From: an uncultured Devosia sp.
GTDB lineage: Bacteria; Pseudomonadota; Alphaproteobacteria; Rhizobiales; Devosiaceae
Length of the DNA: 47,330 nucleotides
Assembly (NCBI RefSeq): GCF_913055165.1
Contig: NZ_CAJXJS010000026.1
Location: 1-47,330, forward strand
Direction of reading: 5' to 3'
The notes under the pieces were generated by a model that worked only from the letters and a program-made list of their open reading frames with translations, ran no database searches and was not told the origin of the DNA. Below, one piece after another: positions 9,763 to 19,127 of the stretch. Each line of letters starts with the position of its first letter. The stretch's first letter is position 1. The position numbers and the translations under genes were made by a program.

Positions 9763-10536
9763 TTATGCTTGCGCTGCAGACGCCTCGAAACCCAAGTCCT
9801 GCGCCAAGACTTGGAATTTGGCATACCCCCCTGCAACCTCGGGGAAAGCCACGGCAGAAGGGTCATCCTCAAATGTCAGCGCGGGAACGCGTGCCTCAGT
9901 CCGGGTGCCCCTACCACATGCCACCACGTGCATAAACGGACTGACGCCCGGCACCGGATTTTCCTTGACTTGATCGCTCAATGACTGGGCAAGAACTGAC
10001 GCTATTGATCCTCCCCAATTGGAGAAATTAACAATAAAATTTGGAGTGTTGAAGTATTGCTCCGCCCAGCTTCGATAGATTTCATGTTGTTGGCCACTTC
10101 CAATCTGCATCGAACCGAACCGAGGCAGAATGCGCGGTTTGAATGTCGGCGAGCTCATTCTGATTAGGGTCGTGAACGGAAATGGGCCGTTGTTTCGGGG
10201 AGCCACGGCGGCGATTAGGATCGAACAGCGAGCAGCGCGTTCTCTCTCATCAAAACCAGAAAAAATCTGTGCAGCGTCGCGTGACCAGCGCTTGGCCACT
10301 GCTTCGGGTTTCCAGATGACTTCGGGCTGGTTGTCCGACCGAAGTTTCATCGCCAAATCTGTCAAAAGATGAAACCCAATTCGCACAGATCCGGAAAAGC
10401 CGGCGACCATGTCCCGTCCAACCCAGTGCACTTTGCGAACCAAATCGGCCTCGCGCTTATCGCCGAATGTCACTCGTGTATCGCCAATGATGAACGCTTG
10501 GCCGACCGGAGTGACCCCTCCGACTATCCAGGTCAT
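9763..10536 (-). CDS. Proteasome/HslV-like Ntn hydrolase, stand-alone
   Basis: This 257-residue protein shows the proteasome-beta/HslV pattern. Thr2 would become N-terminal after Met removal. The GDTRVTFGD segment supplies Asp19, and RKV supplies Lys35. The Asp-Lys spacing of 16 is the same as HslV Asp17-Lys33. AGFSGS (45-50) corresponds to the HslV AGFAGA turn, and IGSGQ (145-149) to the conserved GSG of the family. HslV has about 175-185 residues, so this protein is longer, and no HslU partner gene is adjacent. It begins one base after the uvrD stop (TGA-G-ATG), so translation is probably coupled. Base composition is visibly lower in GC than its neighbours (54 of 120 at 10021-10140), which hints at acquisition. 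The substrate is unknown; it may be an uncharacterised protease or a different Ntn amidase. Confidence 0.8.
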   Translation of the reverse strand: MTWIVGGVTPVGQAFIIGDTRVTFGDKREADLVRKVHWVGRDMVAGFSGSVRIGFHLLTDLAMKLRSDNQPEVIWKPEAVAKRWSRDAAQIFSGFDERERAARCSILIAAVAPRNNGPFPFTTLIRMSSPTFKPRILPRFGSMQIGSGQQHEIYRSWAEQYFNTPNFIVNFSNWGGSIASVLAQSLSDQVKENPVPGVSPFMHVVACGRGTRTEARVPALTFEDDPSAVAFPEVAGGYAKFQVLAQDLGFEASAAQA

Positions 10537-10537
10537 C

Positions 10538-12877
10538 TCACCCCTTCTTGATAAAGCTTTCCAGCACCTTCTTGGTCCCGGCCTTTTCGAAGTCGATGGT
10601 CAGCTTGTTGCCTTCGATCTGGATGACTTCGCCATAGCCGAATTTGAGGTGGAACACGCGTTCCCCCAGAGCATAGCCGCTCGACTGGCCGCCGAGGTCG
10701 ACGGAGCGGGCGACGAGGTCGCCCTCGATGGTCAGTGGACCACCGCCCTTGCGGCTGGCCTGGTTGGCGCGGGCGCGCTGCCAGCCGGGGGTTTCATAGA
10801 CGCTTTCGAAGGGGTCGGCCTTGTTGAAGCGGCTGGAGGCACCGCCGCCATAGCCATAGCCGCCATAGGCCGAGCCACGATCGGTGACTTCCACCGCGTC
10901 GGGCGGTAGTTCGTCGATAAAGCGGGAGGGAATGGCCGATTGCCAGAGCCCGTGGATGCGCCGGTTCTGCGCGGCCGAGATGCGCACGCGCTTGCGGCCG
11001 CGGGTAATGCCGACATAGCCCAGGCGCCGCTCTTCCTCGAGCCCCGCGCGGCCAGACTCGTCCATCGAGCGCTGGCTGGGGAAGGTGCCGTCTTCCCAGC
11101 CGGGCAGGAAGACGGTGTCGAATTCGAGCCCCTTGGCAGAGTGCAGGGTCATGATGGTGACGGCATCGCTGGAATCGGCGCTGTCGCGATCCATGACCAG
11201 CGAGATGTGTTCGAGGAAACCGCCCAGGGACTCGAATTCCTCCATGGAGCGGCTGAGTTCCTTGAGGTTTTCCTTGCGGCCCTGGCTCTCGACCGACTTG
11301 TCGGCGCTCAGCATGTCCATATAGCCGCTTTCCTCGAGGATCTGCTCGACGAGCTGATAGGGCGGCAGGGTCTCGGCGCGATAGGCCCAGTCATCGAACT
11401 GGCCGACAAGAGAGCGCAGCGTCGTGCGCTGCTTGGGCTTCAAATCCTCGGTCTCCACCATCATGCGCACGGCCTGAAGCAGCGGCACCTGCATGTGCCG
11501 CGCGGTCTCCATCAGCATCTTGACGGTGGTGTCGCCCAGTCCGCGCTTGGGGACGTTGACGATGCGCTCGAAGGCGAGATCGTCCGCCGGCTGAGCGACC
11601 AGGCGCAGATAGGCCAGCGCGTCGCGGATTTCCTTGCGTTCGTAAAAGCGCGGGCCGCCGACGACGCGATAATTGAGCCCGAGCGTGATGAAGCGTTCTT
11701 CGAATTCGCGCATCTGGAAGGAAGCGCGCACAAGGATGGCCATGGAATTGAGCGCCTCGCCCTGGCGCTGATATTGCTCGATTTCCTCGCCGATGGTGCG
11801 GGCCTCTTCCTCGCTGTCGTAGACCTGCGTGAACGAGATCGGCTCGCCACCCTCGGCAATGTCGGTGAAGAGCGTCTTGCCCAGGCGCCCTTCATTATAG
11901 GCGATCAGGGTCGAGGCGGCCTTGAGGATATTGGCGGTGGAGCGGTAATTGCGCTCGAGCTTGATGACCTTGGCCCCGGGAAAATCGGTCTCGAAGCGCA
12001 GGATATTGTCCACCTCGGCGCCGCGCCAGCCATAGATGGATTGATCGTCGTCGCCCACCACGCAGATATTGGCTTCCGAGGCGGGCTTGCCTTGGGCCAG
12101 CAGACGCAGCCAGAGATATTGGGCGGTGTTGCTGTCCTGATATTCGTCGACGAGGATGTATTTGAAGCGGCGATGATATTCCGCCAGCACTTCCGGGTTC
12201 TCTCGGAACAGGCGAATGCATTCGAGCAGCAGGTCGCCGAAATCGGCGGCGTTGAGAGTCTTCAGGCGCGCCTGATAATCGTAATAGAGCTTGCCACCCT
12301 TGCCGTTGGCGAAATAGCCGCTGTCCGACGCGGGCACGTCCTTGGGCAGCAGGCCGCGGTTCTTCCAGGCGTCGAGCATGCCGGCGAACTGGCGGGCGGG
12401 CCAGCGCTTCTCATCGATGTCTTCAGCCGCCAGCAATTGCTTGATCAGGCGGATCTGGTCGTCGGTATCGAGAATGGTGAATTGTGGCTTGAGGTCCACC
12501 AGTTCGGCATGGCGCCGCAGGATGCGCGCCGAGATAGAGTGAAAGGTGCCGAGCCAAGGCATGCCCTCAAGCGCGTTGCCGACGAGATAGGCAATGCGGT
12601 CCTTCATCTCGCGGGCGGCCTTGTTGGTGAAGGTCACCGACAGAATTTCTGACGGCCAGGCCTTCTTCTCGCGCAGGATATGCGCGATGCGCGTGGTCAG
12701 CACCCGTGTCTTGCCGGTGCCAGCACCCGCTAGAACCAGCAATGGTCCTTCGGTTGAAAGCACGGCGTCGCGCTGCTCCGGATTAAGCCCGGACAGATAG
12801 TCCGGCCCTGCATTCTGCCGGAGCTGACTGGTGATCGGGCCGCCCTGGGGGCGGGGCAGGGGTGCGGTGTCGGGCAT
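10538..12877 (-). CDS. uvrD: UvrD/PcrA-type DNA helicase
   Basis: This superfamily 1A 3'-5' helicase serves nucleotide-excision and mismatch repair. All helicase motifs are visible: Walker A GAGTGKT (51-57), motif Ia TFTNKAAREM, motif II VDEYQDSN, motif III VGDDDQSIYGWRG, motif IV KLERNYRS, motif V TLHSAKGLEFD and motif VI YVGITRGRKR. The C-terminal tail (about 690-779) is Gly/Ser-rich, then ends in a Tudor-like segment (LGERVFHLKFGYGEVIQIEGNKLTIDF, in part), as in PcrA/UvrD. The 779 residues are typical. The gene ends directly at the start of the Ntn hydrolase gene. Confidence 0.95.
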   Translation of the reverse strand: MPDTAPLPRPQGGPITSQLRQNAGPDYLSGLNPEQRDAVLSTEGPLLVLAGAGTGKTRVLTTRIAHILREKKAWPSEILSVTFTNKAAREMKDRIAYLVGNALEGMPWLGTFHSISARILRRHAELVDLKPQFTILDTDDQIRLIKQLLAAEDIDEKRWPARQFAGMLDAWKNRGLLPKDVPASDSGYFANGKGGKLYYDYQARLKTLNAADFGDLLLECIRLFRENPEVLAEYHRRFKYILVDEYQDSNTAQYLWLRLLAQGKPASEANICVVGDDDQSIYGWRGAEVDNILRFETDFPGAKVIKLERNYRSTANILKAASTLIAYNEGRLGKTLFTDIAEGGEPISFTQVYDSEEEARTIGEEIEQYQRQGEALNSMAILVRASFQMREFEERFITLGLNYRVVGGPRFYERKEIRDALAYLRLVAQPADDLAFERIVNVPKRGLGDTTVKMLMETARHMQVPLLQAVRMMVETEDLKPKQRTTLRSLVGQFDDWAYRAETLPPYQLVEQILEESGYMDMLSADKSVESQGRKENLKELSRSMEEFESLGGFLEHISLVMDRDSADSSDAVTIMTLHSAKGLEFDTVFLPGWEDGTFPSQRSMDESGRAGLEEERRLGYVGITRGRKRVRISAAQNRRIHGLWQSAIPSRFIDELPPDAVEVTDRGSAYGGYGYGGGASSRFNKADPFESVYETPGWQRARANQASRKGGGPLTIEGDLVARSVDLGGQSSGYALGERVFHLKFGYGEVIQIEGNKLTIDFEKAGTKKVLESFIKKG

Positions 12878-12999
12878 GCGCGCTTCTTTTTCCGAGGTCC
12901 GCGCTTTCCGGGGCAGATGCGCAGCCAGCCTTGACGAATCTCATTTTGTTCTTGCCCGCCAATATAGGGAGGACGGCCGGGTCTGTATAGAAGTCCGGC

Positions 13000-13039
13000 C
13001 TGTCACGGCATCGTCATGCTAGCGTCATCGGTCTGTTTT
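13000..13039 (+). promoter_or_regulatory. PHO-box array (PhoB sites)
   Basis: Four heptamers repeat at exactly 11-base steps: CTGTCAC at 13000, TCGTCAT at 13011, GCGTCAT at 13022 and CTGTTTT at 13033. This is the PHO-box arrangement (7-base half-site, 4-base spacer, CTGTCAT-like), extended to two boxes. It lies 47-86 bases before the phytase-like gene start, so activation by PhoB under phosphate starvation is predicted. Confidence 0.75.
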
Positions 13040-13085
13040 CCACCGCGCCTAAGCGGGGTCCGCATCATTCTGGGGGACCCGCATC

Positions 13086-15266
13086 ATGATTGCCCAAAAG
13101 CGTCTCGCTGCCCTGAGCGCAGCCCTGCTTCTTTCCACGGCCGGCGTGCAGGCCGCCGATTATTTCAACCGCATTGCCAGCTTTCCGGTGGCGCTCAACA
13201 CGCCCGAAGCCGACGAAACCTCGTCGGAAATCATCACCGTCTCTGAAGACGGCATGACCCTTATCTATTCCGACAGCCCGGCAGGTGGCGTCGGCTTCAT
13301 CGACATCACCGACCCGAAAATGCCGAAGGCCGCCGGTTTCGTGGCGCTGGATGGCGAGCCGACCACTGTGGTGGTCGATGGTGGCAAGGTGTTTGTCGGC
13401 GTCAACACCTCCGAGAGCTATACCGAACCCTCGGGCAATCTCTCGACCATTGATCTCGCCACTCAGGCCGTTGAAGCCTCGTGCGATCTGGGCGGCCAGC
13501 CCGACTCCGTGGCCCGCAATGGAGACGGTTCGCTGATCGCCGTTGCCATCGAGAATGAGCGCGACGAAGATTTCAATGACGGCGAAATCCCGCAGATGCC
13601 GGCCGGTGCGCTGGCGCTGGTCAATGTCGTGGATGGCGCTGTTGCCTGCGACACGCTCAAGATTGTCGACCTGACCGGCCTGGCAGACGTGGCCGGAGAT
13701 GATCCGGAACCGGAATATGTGTCGATCAACGGCCTCAATGAGGTTGTCGTTTCCCTCCAGGAAAACAACCACTTCGTGATCGTTGATGGCAATTCGGGTG
13801 AAGTGACCGCCAATTTCTCGGCTGGTTCGGTGAACCTCGAAAACATCGACGCCCAAGACAATGGCTCGCTCGACTTCACGGACATGCAGGCCGAACGCCT
13901 GCGCGAGCCCGATGCGGTCAAGTGGATCGACGATGAGCGCTTCGTGGTCGCCAATGAAGGCGACTATAATGGTGGCTCGCGCAGCTTCTCGATCTTCAAC
14001 AAGGCCGGCGACATGCTGTTCGACAGCGGCGCCTCGCTCGACCACCTGGCGGCCCAGCTTGGGCACTATCCGGACAAGCGTTCCGACGCCAAGGGCGTGG
14101 AGCCGGAAGGCGTGGATGTCGCCAAGTTCGGTGACGACACCTATCTGCTGATCGGCCTCGAACGCGCTTCGCTGGTCGCCATCTACAAGGACACCGGCGC
14201 CGAGCCGGAATTCGTCCAGGCCATTCCGTCGGGCGTTGGCCCGGAAGGCGCCGTGGCGATCCCGGAACGCAACCTGCTGATCACGGCCAATGAGACCGAT
14301 CTGGGTGCTGATGGCCTGGCCCGCAGCCATGTGATGATCTTCGAACTGGCCGAGGGCGAAGCGCCCGTTTATCCGCATATCATTTCGGATCTCGATGCCA
14401 ATGGCCGTCCGCTGGGCTGGGTTGCCCTGTCGGGCCTGGTCGCTGACGCGGACGTGCCGGGCATGCTTTATGGTGTGTCCGACAGCTTCCTGGGCAATCA
14501 GCCCTCGATCTACACCATCGATGCCACTGCCCATCCCGCCCGCATCACCGCCAAGACCGTGGTGACCCGCAATGGCCACCCAGCCCAGAAGCTGGACCTG
14601 GAAGGCATTGCGCTGGACGGTGAAGGCGGCTTCTGGCTAGCTTCGGAAGGCCGCACCGACCGGCTGATCCCGCATGCACTTTACCGCGTTGATGCGGACG
14701 GCGAGATTGCCAAAGAAGTGCCATTCCCGGCCGAACTGCTGGCCGAGGAAATCCGCTTTGGTTCGGAAGGCATCACCATGATCGGTGAAGGTGACGACGC
14801 CACGCTCTGGATCGCCATCCAGCGCGAATGGAAGAACGACGCCAAGGGCACCGTGAAGCTGGTCTCCTACAATATCGCCAGCGGCGAATGGGGTGCGGTC
14901 AACTATCCGCTCGAAGCCCCGGCCGAAGGTGCCTGGGTCGGCCTTTCCGAAATCACCGCCCATGGCGACCTCGTCTATGTCGTGGAACGTGATAACCAGA
15001 TTGGCGAGAAGGCCCAGCTCAAGGCGCTCTACAGCGTGCCGGTCAGCGAACTGGTGCCGGGCGAACTGGGCGGCGAATTGCCGACCGTGACCAAGACTTT
15101 GGTGCGCGATTTCATCCCCGACCTGACGTCGACCGGCGGCTATGTGCTGGACAAGGTCGAAGGCTTTGCCATCGACGCCAGCGGTGAGGGCTTTGTGGTG
15201 ACCGATAATGACGGGGTCGACGACAGTTCGGGTGAAACCATGTTCTGGTCCATCGGTTCTCTTTAA
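13086..15266 (+). CDS. Secreted phytase-like esterase with beta-propeller domain
   Basis: The 726-residue product starts with a Sec signal peptide (MIAQKRLAALSAALLLSTAG, then VQA). The N-terminal half (about 30-430) is a repetitive beta-propeller of the choice-of-anchor-I/alkaline-phosphatase-associated type, with motifs such as EPEYVSINGLNE, REPDAVKW and GVEPEGVDVA. The C-terminal half (about 440-726) matches the 'esterase-like activity of phytase' domain, with LEGIALDGEGGFWLASEGR, EIRFGSEGITMI and VEGFAIDASGEGFVVTDNDG. The expected role is release of phosphate from organic phosphates in the periplasm or outside the cell. The PHO-box array directly upstream supports this. A terminator follows at 15368. 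Confidence 0.87.
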   Translation: MIAQKRLAALSAALLLSTAGVQAADYFNRIASFPVALNTPEADETSSEIITVSEDGMTLIYSDSPAGGVGFIDITDPKMPKAAGFVALDGEPTTVVVDGGKVFVGVNTSESYTEPSGNLSTIDLATQAVEASCDLGGQPDSVARNGDGSLIAVAIENERDEDFNDGEIPQMPAGALALVNVVDGAVACDTLKIVDLTGLADVAGDDPEPEYVSINGLNEVVVSLQENNHFVIVDGNSGEVTANFSAGSVNLENIDAQDNGSLDFTDMQAERLREPDAVKWIDDERFVVANEGDYNGGSRSFSIFNKAGDMLFDSGASLDHLAAQLGHYPDKRSDAKGVEPEGVDVAKFGDDTYLLIGLERASLVAIYKDTGAEPEFVQAIPSGVGPEGAVAIPERNLLITANETDLGADGLARSHVMIFELAEGEAPVYPHIISDLDANGRPLGWVALSGLVADADVPGMLYGVSDSFLGNQPSIYTIDATAHPARITAKTVVTRNGHPAQKLDLEGIALDGEGGFWLASEGRTDRLIPHALYRVDADGEIAKEVPFPAELLAEEIRFGSEGITMIGEGDDATLWIAIQREWKNDAKGTVKLVSYNIASGEWGAVNYPLEAPAEGAWVGLSEITAHGDLVYVVERDNQIGEKAQLKALYSVPVSELVPGELGGELPTVTKTLVRDFIPDLTSTGGYVLDKVEGFAIDASGEGFVVTDNDGVDDSSGETMFWSIGSL

Positions 15267-15306
15267 GGTCTAGCCACTCGAGCATAGCTCTCATGGCCTT
15301 CTCACT

Positions 15307-15331
15307 AAATTCGCTCCGCCGGAGCGAATTT
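15307..15331. repeat. Perfect palindrome downstream of the phytase-like gene
   Basis: AAATTCGCTCCG (15307-15318) and CGGAGCGAATTT (15320-15331) are exact reverse complements separated by one base. It forms a long hairpin without a T-run. It may be an operator or processing hairpin; the true terminator is 37 bases further on. Confidence 0.55.
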
Positions 15332-15367
15332 GCCGATGGCACGCTTTGAAGTCCCTTGACCTTGCGG

Positions 15368-15394
15368 ACGGCCGGGCAAATGCCCGGCCGTTTT
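15368..15394 (+). terminator. Terminator of the phytase-like gene
   Basis: ACGGCCGGGC (15368-15377) and GCCCGGCCGT (15382-15391) form a perfect 10-bp GC-rich stem with loop AAAT, followed by TTTC. Confidence 0.8.
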
Positions 15395-15482
15395 CGTATG
15401 CTCAAAAAGGGGTCAGGCGACTTGCTTGTGCGCGGCAAGTGCCTACACTCACGCCTGTTTCAGCCGGGGCAGAACAGGCACA

Positions 15483-18400
15483 GTGCTCAATCGCATCTAT
15501 ATCGTGGTCGGCATCTTCGCCATCGTGGTGCTGGCCGGCGCCTTCATTCTGCCGCGCTTCATCCAGTGGGGCGATTATCGCGACCGCATGGAGGTGCTGG
15601 CGAGCGGCGTGCTGGGGGCCGACGTATCGATCCGCGGCGATATTGCCTTTTCGCTCTTACCCAGCCCGCGCCTGGCCTTTTCCGATGTCGTGGTGGGCGA
15701 TTCCGAAGCACCCGCAGCCACGGTTGGCGCGGTCGAGGCCGAATTCGTCCTGATGGATTTTCTCAGGGACATCTACAATGTCACCGCGCTCACCCTGGAA
15801 GCGCCTGTCGTCTACCTGACGGTGGATGAGAACGGCCTGTTCGGCAGCGGCGTCGAACTGAGCGGCGCCGGCAATGGTGTGGCGCTGGGGCATGCGCGCA
15901 TCACCAATGGCAGCATCCGTCTGGAAGACTTGCGCTCGGCCGAAACATTTGTGGCCGAGCGGATCGATGGGGATCTGCGGCTTTCGAGCTTTGCCGGCCC
16001 GTTCCAGTTTCAGGGCCGGGCAGACTACGGCGATACCCGGTACGATGTGCGGTTCAATTCAGGCACGGCGGATACAGATGGAAATGCCCGGGTGTCGAGT
16101 TTCGTCGGCGAAACGCTGGGGGACTTTTCGGTAGCTCTCGATGGTGTTCTCACGACCGGCATGGCGCCGCGCTTTGAGGGAACGATGGCCTATCGGCAGG
16201 CGCCACCTGAGGCCGAGCGGGCCGACGATATTCGCGGCGACCTGCTGCTGGAAAGCGCGGTGACGGCGTCCACCGACCGCGTGGTGCTCTCCGGTTATAC
16301 CCTGCATCCGGATGAAAACCGGGCCGGCATGCGCCTGACCGGAGCGGCCAGTATTCAACTGGGCGATCGGCGCAGCTTTGATGCCGTGGTTTCAGGTGGC
16401 GTGTTTTCGCTGCCACCGCGCGACGCCACCGAGGTGGCGAACGAATTGCCATATGAGTTCGTGCGGCTCCTGTCCGAGCTGCCGGCGCCGCCCATCCCAC
16501 CCATGCCTGGGCGGCTGGGCGTGGATCTGGCGGAAGTGGGCCTGAGGGGTTTCGCCTTGCGCGAATTGCGGGTGGACGCGACCAGTGATGGGGCGAACTG
16601 GACGATCGAGCAGGCCGTCGGGCGCCTGCCCGGGGAAACCGAAATGCGGCTTTCAGGCGTCGCAACCAATGATGATGGCGTATTGGGCTTTCAGGGGGAT
16701 GTCAGCGTCCAGGCCGCACGCCTGGAAGCGCTGTCGCAGCTGTGGAAGCGACCCAGCGAAGACAGTCCATTGTTCAACACGCCGGGAGGCATCGAGGGGC
16801 GCCTGATGCTGGCCGGTGACGCCTTCGGTTTGAGCCATGGGCGACTGGCGTTGGACGGCGAAGCACATGGGCTCGAGATCCGCCTGGGGTTCGGCGCTGA
16901 GCCGCGACTTGATGCCGTGCTGGAGCTGGGTGATCTGGATGCCGGTGAGACTGCGGCTTTGCTGGCATTGCTGCCTGACGTGACGGGCGAGCCCAGTTTC
17001 GGCATCAGTTTTCCCGATGGCAGCCTTTCGGTCTCGGCCGACAGCGTGGATGTACTCGGACTGGCGGCCGATGCGTTGGTTGCTGAAGCGCAATGGACGC
17101 CTGAAACGGTGCAGTTCTCACGCCTTTCCACAGGTGATTGGGACGGGGTGTCCCTGAGCGCCGCGTTGCAGTTTTCCGGCAATCTCAGCGATCCGCAGGT
17201 GACCGGTTCGGGGCAATTGGGCATTGGCGCTACGGATTCAGCGGGGCTGGCCGCCCTTTACGACATGGCGGGGGTTCCGTTCGGCTGGCAGGAAGCGCTC
17301 GCCGATACCTGGCCAGCCGATCTGCAATTCTTGCTTGTGGATGCGGAGCAGGGGCCCGGACAGGTCTTGACCCTGGGCGGACAGCTGGCAGGCGCGGCGT
17401 TGGATTTGCGAGCGGAGATGGCCGGTGGACTGCCGGCATTGTCGCGGGAGGAGCTGCGCCTGGTGGCGTCGCTTGAAGCAGAGGATGGCGACGCGACCCT
17501 GGCGCGGTTCGGTCTGATCGAGACGCCGATCTTTGCTGCCAATGACAGCCTGCTTGCCAGTCTGTTCTTCGAAGGCAGTGGGCCCGACGGTTTTGATGGT
17601 CGAATGGGGTTGAGCCAGGGTGGTCAGTCCATGAGCTATTCCGGCCGGATCAAGGTGGCGCAAAGCGGCGAAGTGAGCGGGTCGGGTACATTGGAGGTAA
17701 TCCTCGACGACGCCAGTGGCCTGGCGGCCTTGATCGGAGCCCGCGGGGCCAGCCTGCCGGGGATCGAGGCGACCGGAGCACTCACTTTCGAGGGGGTCAG
17801 AAACCTCACTCTGGAAAACGTGGCTGGCACTGTGGGGGCGGATGGCTTTGACGGTTACCTTCAGATGCAAAGGCTCGGGCAATTGCCCAGTTTCAGTGGA
17901 CAGCTGTCGACGGACACAATGGAGCTTCGCGGTCTGGCTGCTGCGCTGCTCGGCACCGATGCGCTTATTGGAAGTGGTGCGGGCGTGTGGCCTGAAGGGC
18001 CGCTGGCAGCCAATGATCAGCCCAGGCCGTCGCGTGGCGAGATTGCCGTTTCGTCTGGCAGCCTGGCCCATGAAGGCCGGACGCTCCTGGGCGAGACCAG
18101 GTTCAGTTACAGCTGGAGCCCGGAATCGGTCGCCATCGCCCGGATGATTGGCGAAGTTGGTGGCGGCACGTTGCGGCTCTCGCTAGAACAGTGCTGTGCC
18201 GGATCGCTCGCAGCGCGGACTCTGTCAGGTCAGGTCACCATTGATGGTGTCGAGCTGGAAAGCATTGCGCCCGATGAAGTCTCCCGGAGACTATCCGGCG
18301 TCTTGTTCGCTGGCCTCCAGTTCGAGGGTACTGGGTCAAGCCTGGGCGAAACCGTGCGCAGCATGACCGGCGAAGGCAATTTCGCGGTGACCGACTTTGT

Positions 18401-19127
18401 CGCGCAAGGACTTTGGCCGGGGGTCTTTCCGGCTATCGCCGGCTTCGAAGATGTGCTGAACACCGAGGCCGACGCCCTCGAAACACTGATCGGCCTGGCG
18501 CTCTCGCAAGGGGACTTCACGGCTGACGAGGCGCGTGGCGCGTTCACCATAGCAGGGGGAACGGTACGCCTTGCCAATCTGATCATCAAGGGCGTTGGCG
18601 GGCGCCTGGCGGGAAGCCTCAATCTGGTACTCAATACGCTGGGGCTGGACGGCACTTTCGTACTGACACCGCTGGACTATGTTGATCCGGGCGGGTTGGT
18701 CGAAGCGGACACCGCACGCATCATCGCGCGGATTGCCGGCACGCTGTTGTCGCCCCAAATCACGATCGATCTCAGCGAAATGGTCGCGGCCATTCAGGTA
18801 CGCGCCAATGAGCTGGAAGTGGAGCGGCTGGAAACTCTCCGGCTAGAGGATGAAGCTCGCCAGCGCGCCGCCGCAGAGGAGCGCAACCGGTTGATCGAGG
18901 CTCAGCGCCAGCGCGCGGCCGAGGAGGCGGCCCGGCTGGCGGCGGAGGAAGAGGCGCGGCGCCTGGAGGAAGAGCAGTTGCTCGACGAACAGGACGATGT
19001 GATCGATCCGGAGGCTGATGCCGATTTGCCAGCGAGCGGTCCGCTCAATCTTGGCTTCCAGCCGGGGGTCAATCAGCCGATCGGCAACAGTCTCAACGCG
19101 CCCATTCAGCTCATTCCTGGCCAGTAG
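15483..19127 (+). CDS. AsmA family protein
   Basis: This large envelope protein has 1214 residues if the GTG at 15483 is the start, giving (M)LNRIYIVVGIFAIVVLAGAF, one N-terminal membrane anchor. A TTG at 15426 is an alternative that adds 19 poor residues. The N-terminal segment FIQWGDYRDRMEVLASGVLGADVSIRGDI, in part, and SLLPSPRLAFSDVVVG are AsmA hallmarks. The middle is long repetitive beta structure, and the AsmA-like C-terminal region around 960-1110 includes FRMTGEGNFAVTDF-like and GVGGRLAGSLNLVLNTLGLDG segments. Family members bridge the periplasm and affect phospholipid transport and outer-membrane assembly. Unusually, it ends in a highly charged Glu/Arg/Ala coiled-coil tail (about 1120-1185). 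It overlaps the convergent ribbon-helix-helix gene by 17 bases. Confidence 0.88.
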   Translation: MLNRIYIVVGIFAIVVLAGAFILPRFIQWGDYRDRMEVLASGVLGADVSIRGDIAFSLLPSPRLAFSDVVVGDSEAPAATVGAVEAEFVLMDFLRDIYNVTALTLEAPVVYLTVDENGLFGSGVELSGAGNGVALGHARITNGSIRLEDLRSAETFVAERIDGDLRLSSFAGPFQFQGRADYGDTRYDVRFNSGTADTDGNARVSSFVGETLGDFSVALDGVLTTGMAPRFEGTMAYRQAPPEAERADDIRGDLLLESAVTASTDRVVLSGYTLHPDENRAGMRLTGAASIQLGDRRSFDAVVSGGVFSLPPRDATEVANELPYEFVRLLSELPAPPIPPMPGRLGVDLAEVGLRGFALRELRVDATSDGANWTIEQAVGRLPGETEMRLSGVATNDDGVLGFQGDVSVQAARLEALSQLWKRPSEDSPLFNTPGGIEGRLMLAGDAFGLSHGRLALDGEAHGLEIRLGFGAEPRLDAVLELGDLDAGETAALLALLPDVTGEPSFGISFPDGSLSVSADSVDVLGLAADALVAEAQWTPETVQFSRLSTGDWDGVSLSAALQFSGNLSDPQVTGSGQLGIGATDSAGLAALYDMAGVPFGWQEALADTWPADLQFLLVDAEQGPGQVLTLGGQLAGAALDLRAEMAGGLPALSREELRLVASLEAEDGDATLARFGLIETPIFAANDSLLASLFFEGSGPDGFDGRMGLSQGGQSMSYSGRIKVAQSGEVSGSGTLEVILDDASGLAALIGARGASLPGIEATGALTFEGVRNLTLENVAGTVGADGFDGYLQMQRLGQLPSFSGQLSTDTMELRGLAAALLGTDALIGSGAGVWPEGPLAANDQPRPSRGEIAVSSGSLAHEGRTLLGETRFSYSWSPESVAIARMIGEVGGGTLRLSLEQCCAGSLAARTLSGQVTIDGVELESIAPDEVSRRLSGVLFAGLQFEGTGSSLGETVRSMTGEGNFAVTDFVAQGLWPGVFPAIAGFEDVLNTEADALETLIGLALSQGDFTADEARGAFTIAGGTVRLANLIIKGVGGRLAGSLNLVLNTLGLDGTFVLTPLDYVDPGGLVEADTARIIARIAGTLLSPQITIDLSEMVAAIQVRANELEVERLETLRLEDEARQRAAAEERNRLIEAQRQRAAEEAARLAAEEEARRLEEEQLLDEQDDVIDPEADADLPASGPLNLGFQPGVNQPIGNSLNAPIQLIPGQ

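Noticed and set aside
10940..12652. Long plus-strand open frame across uvrD
   Set aside because: Antisense to all uvrD helicase motifs, with no recognisable domain in its own product.
13065..14579. 504-codon minus-strand frame across the phytase-like gene
   Set aside because: Antisense shadow; the plus strand has a signal peptide, domain motifs and PHO-box control.
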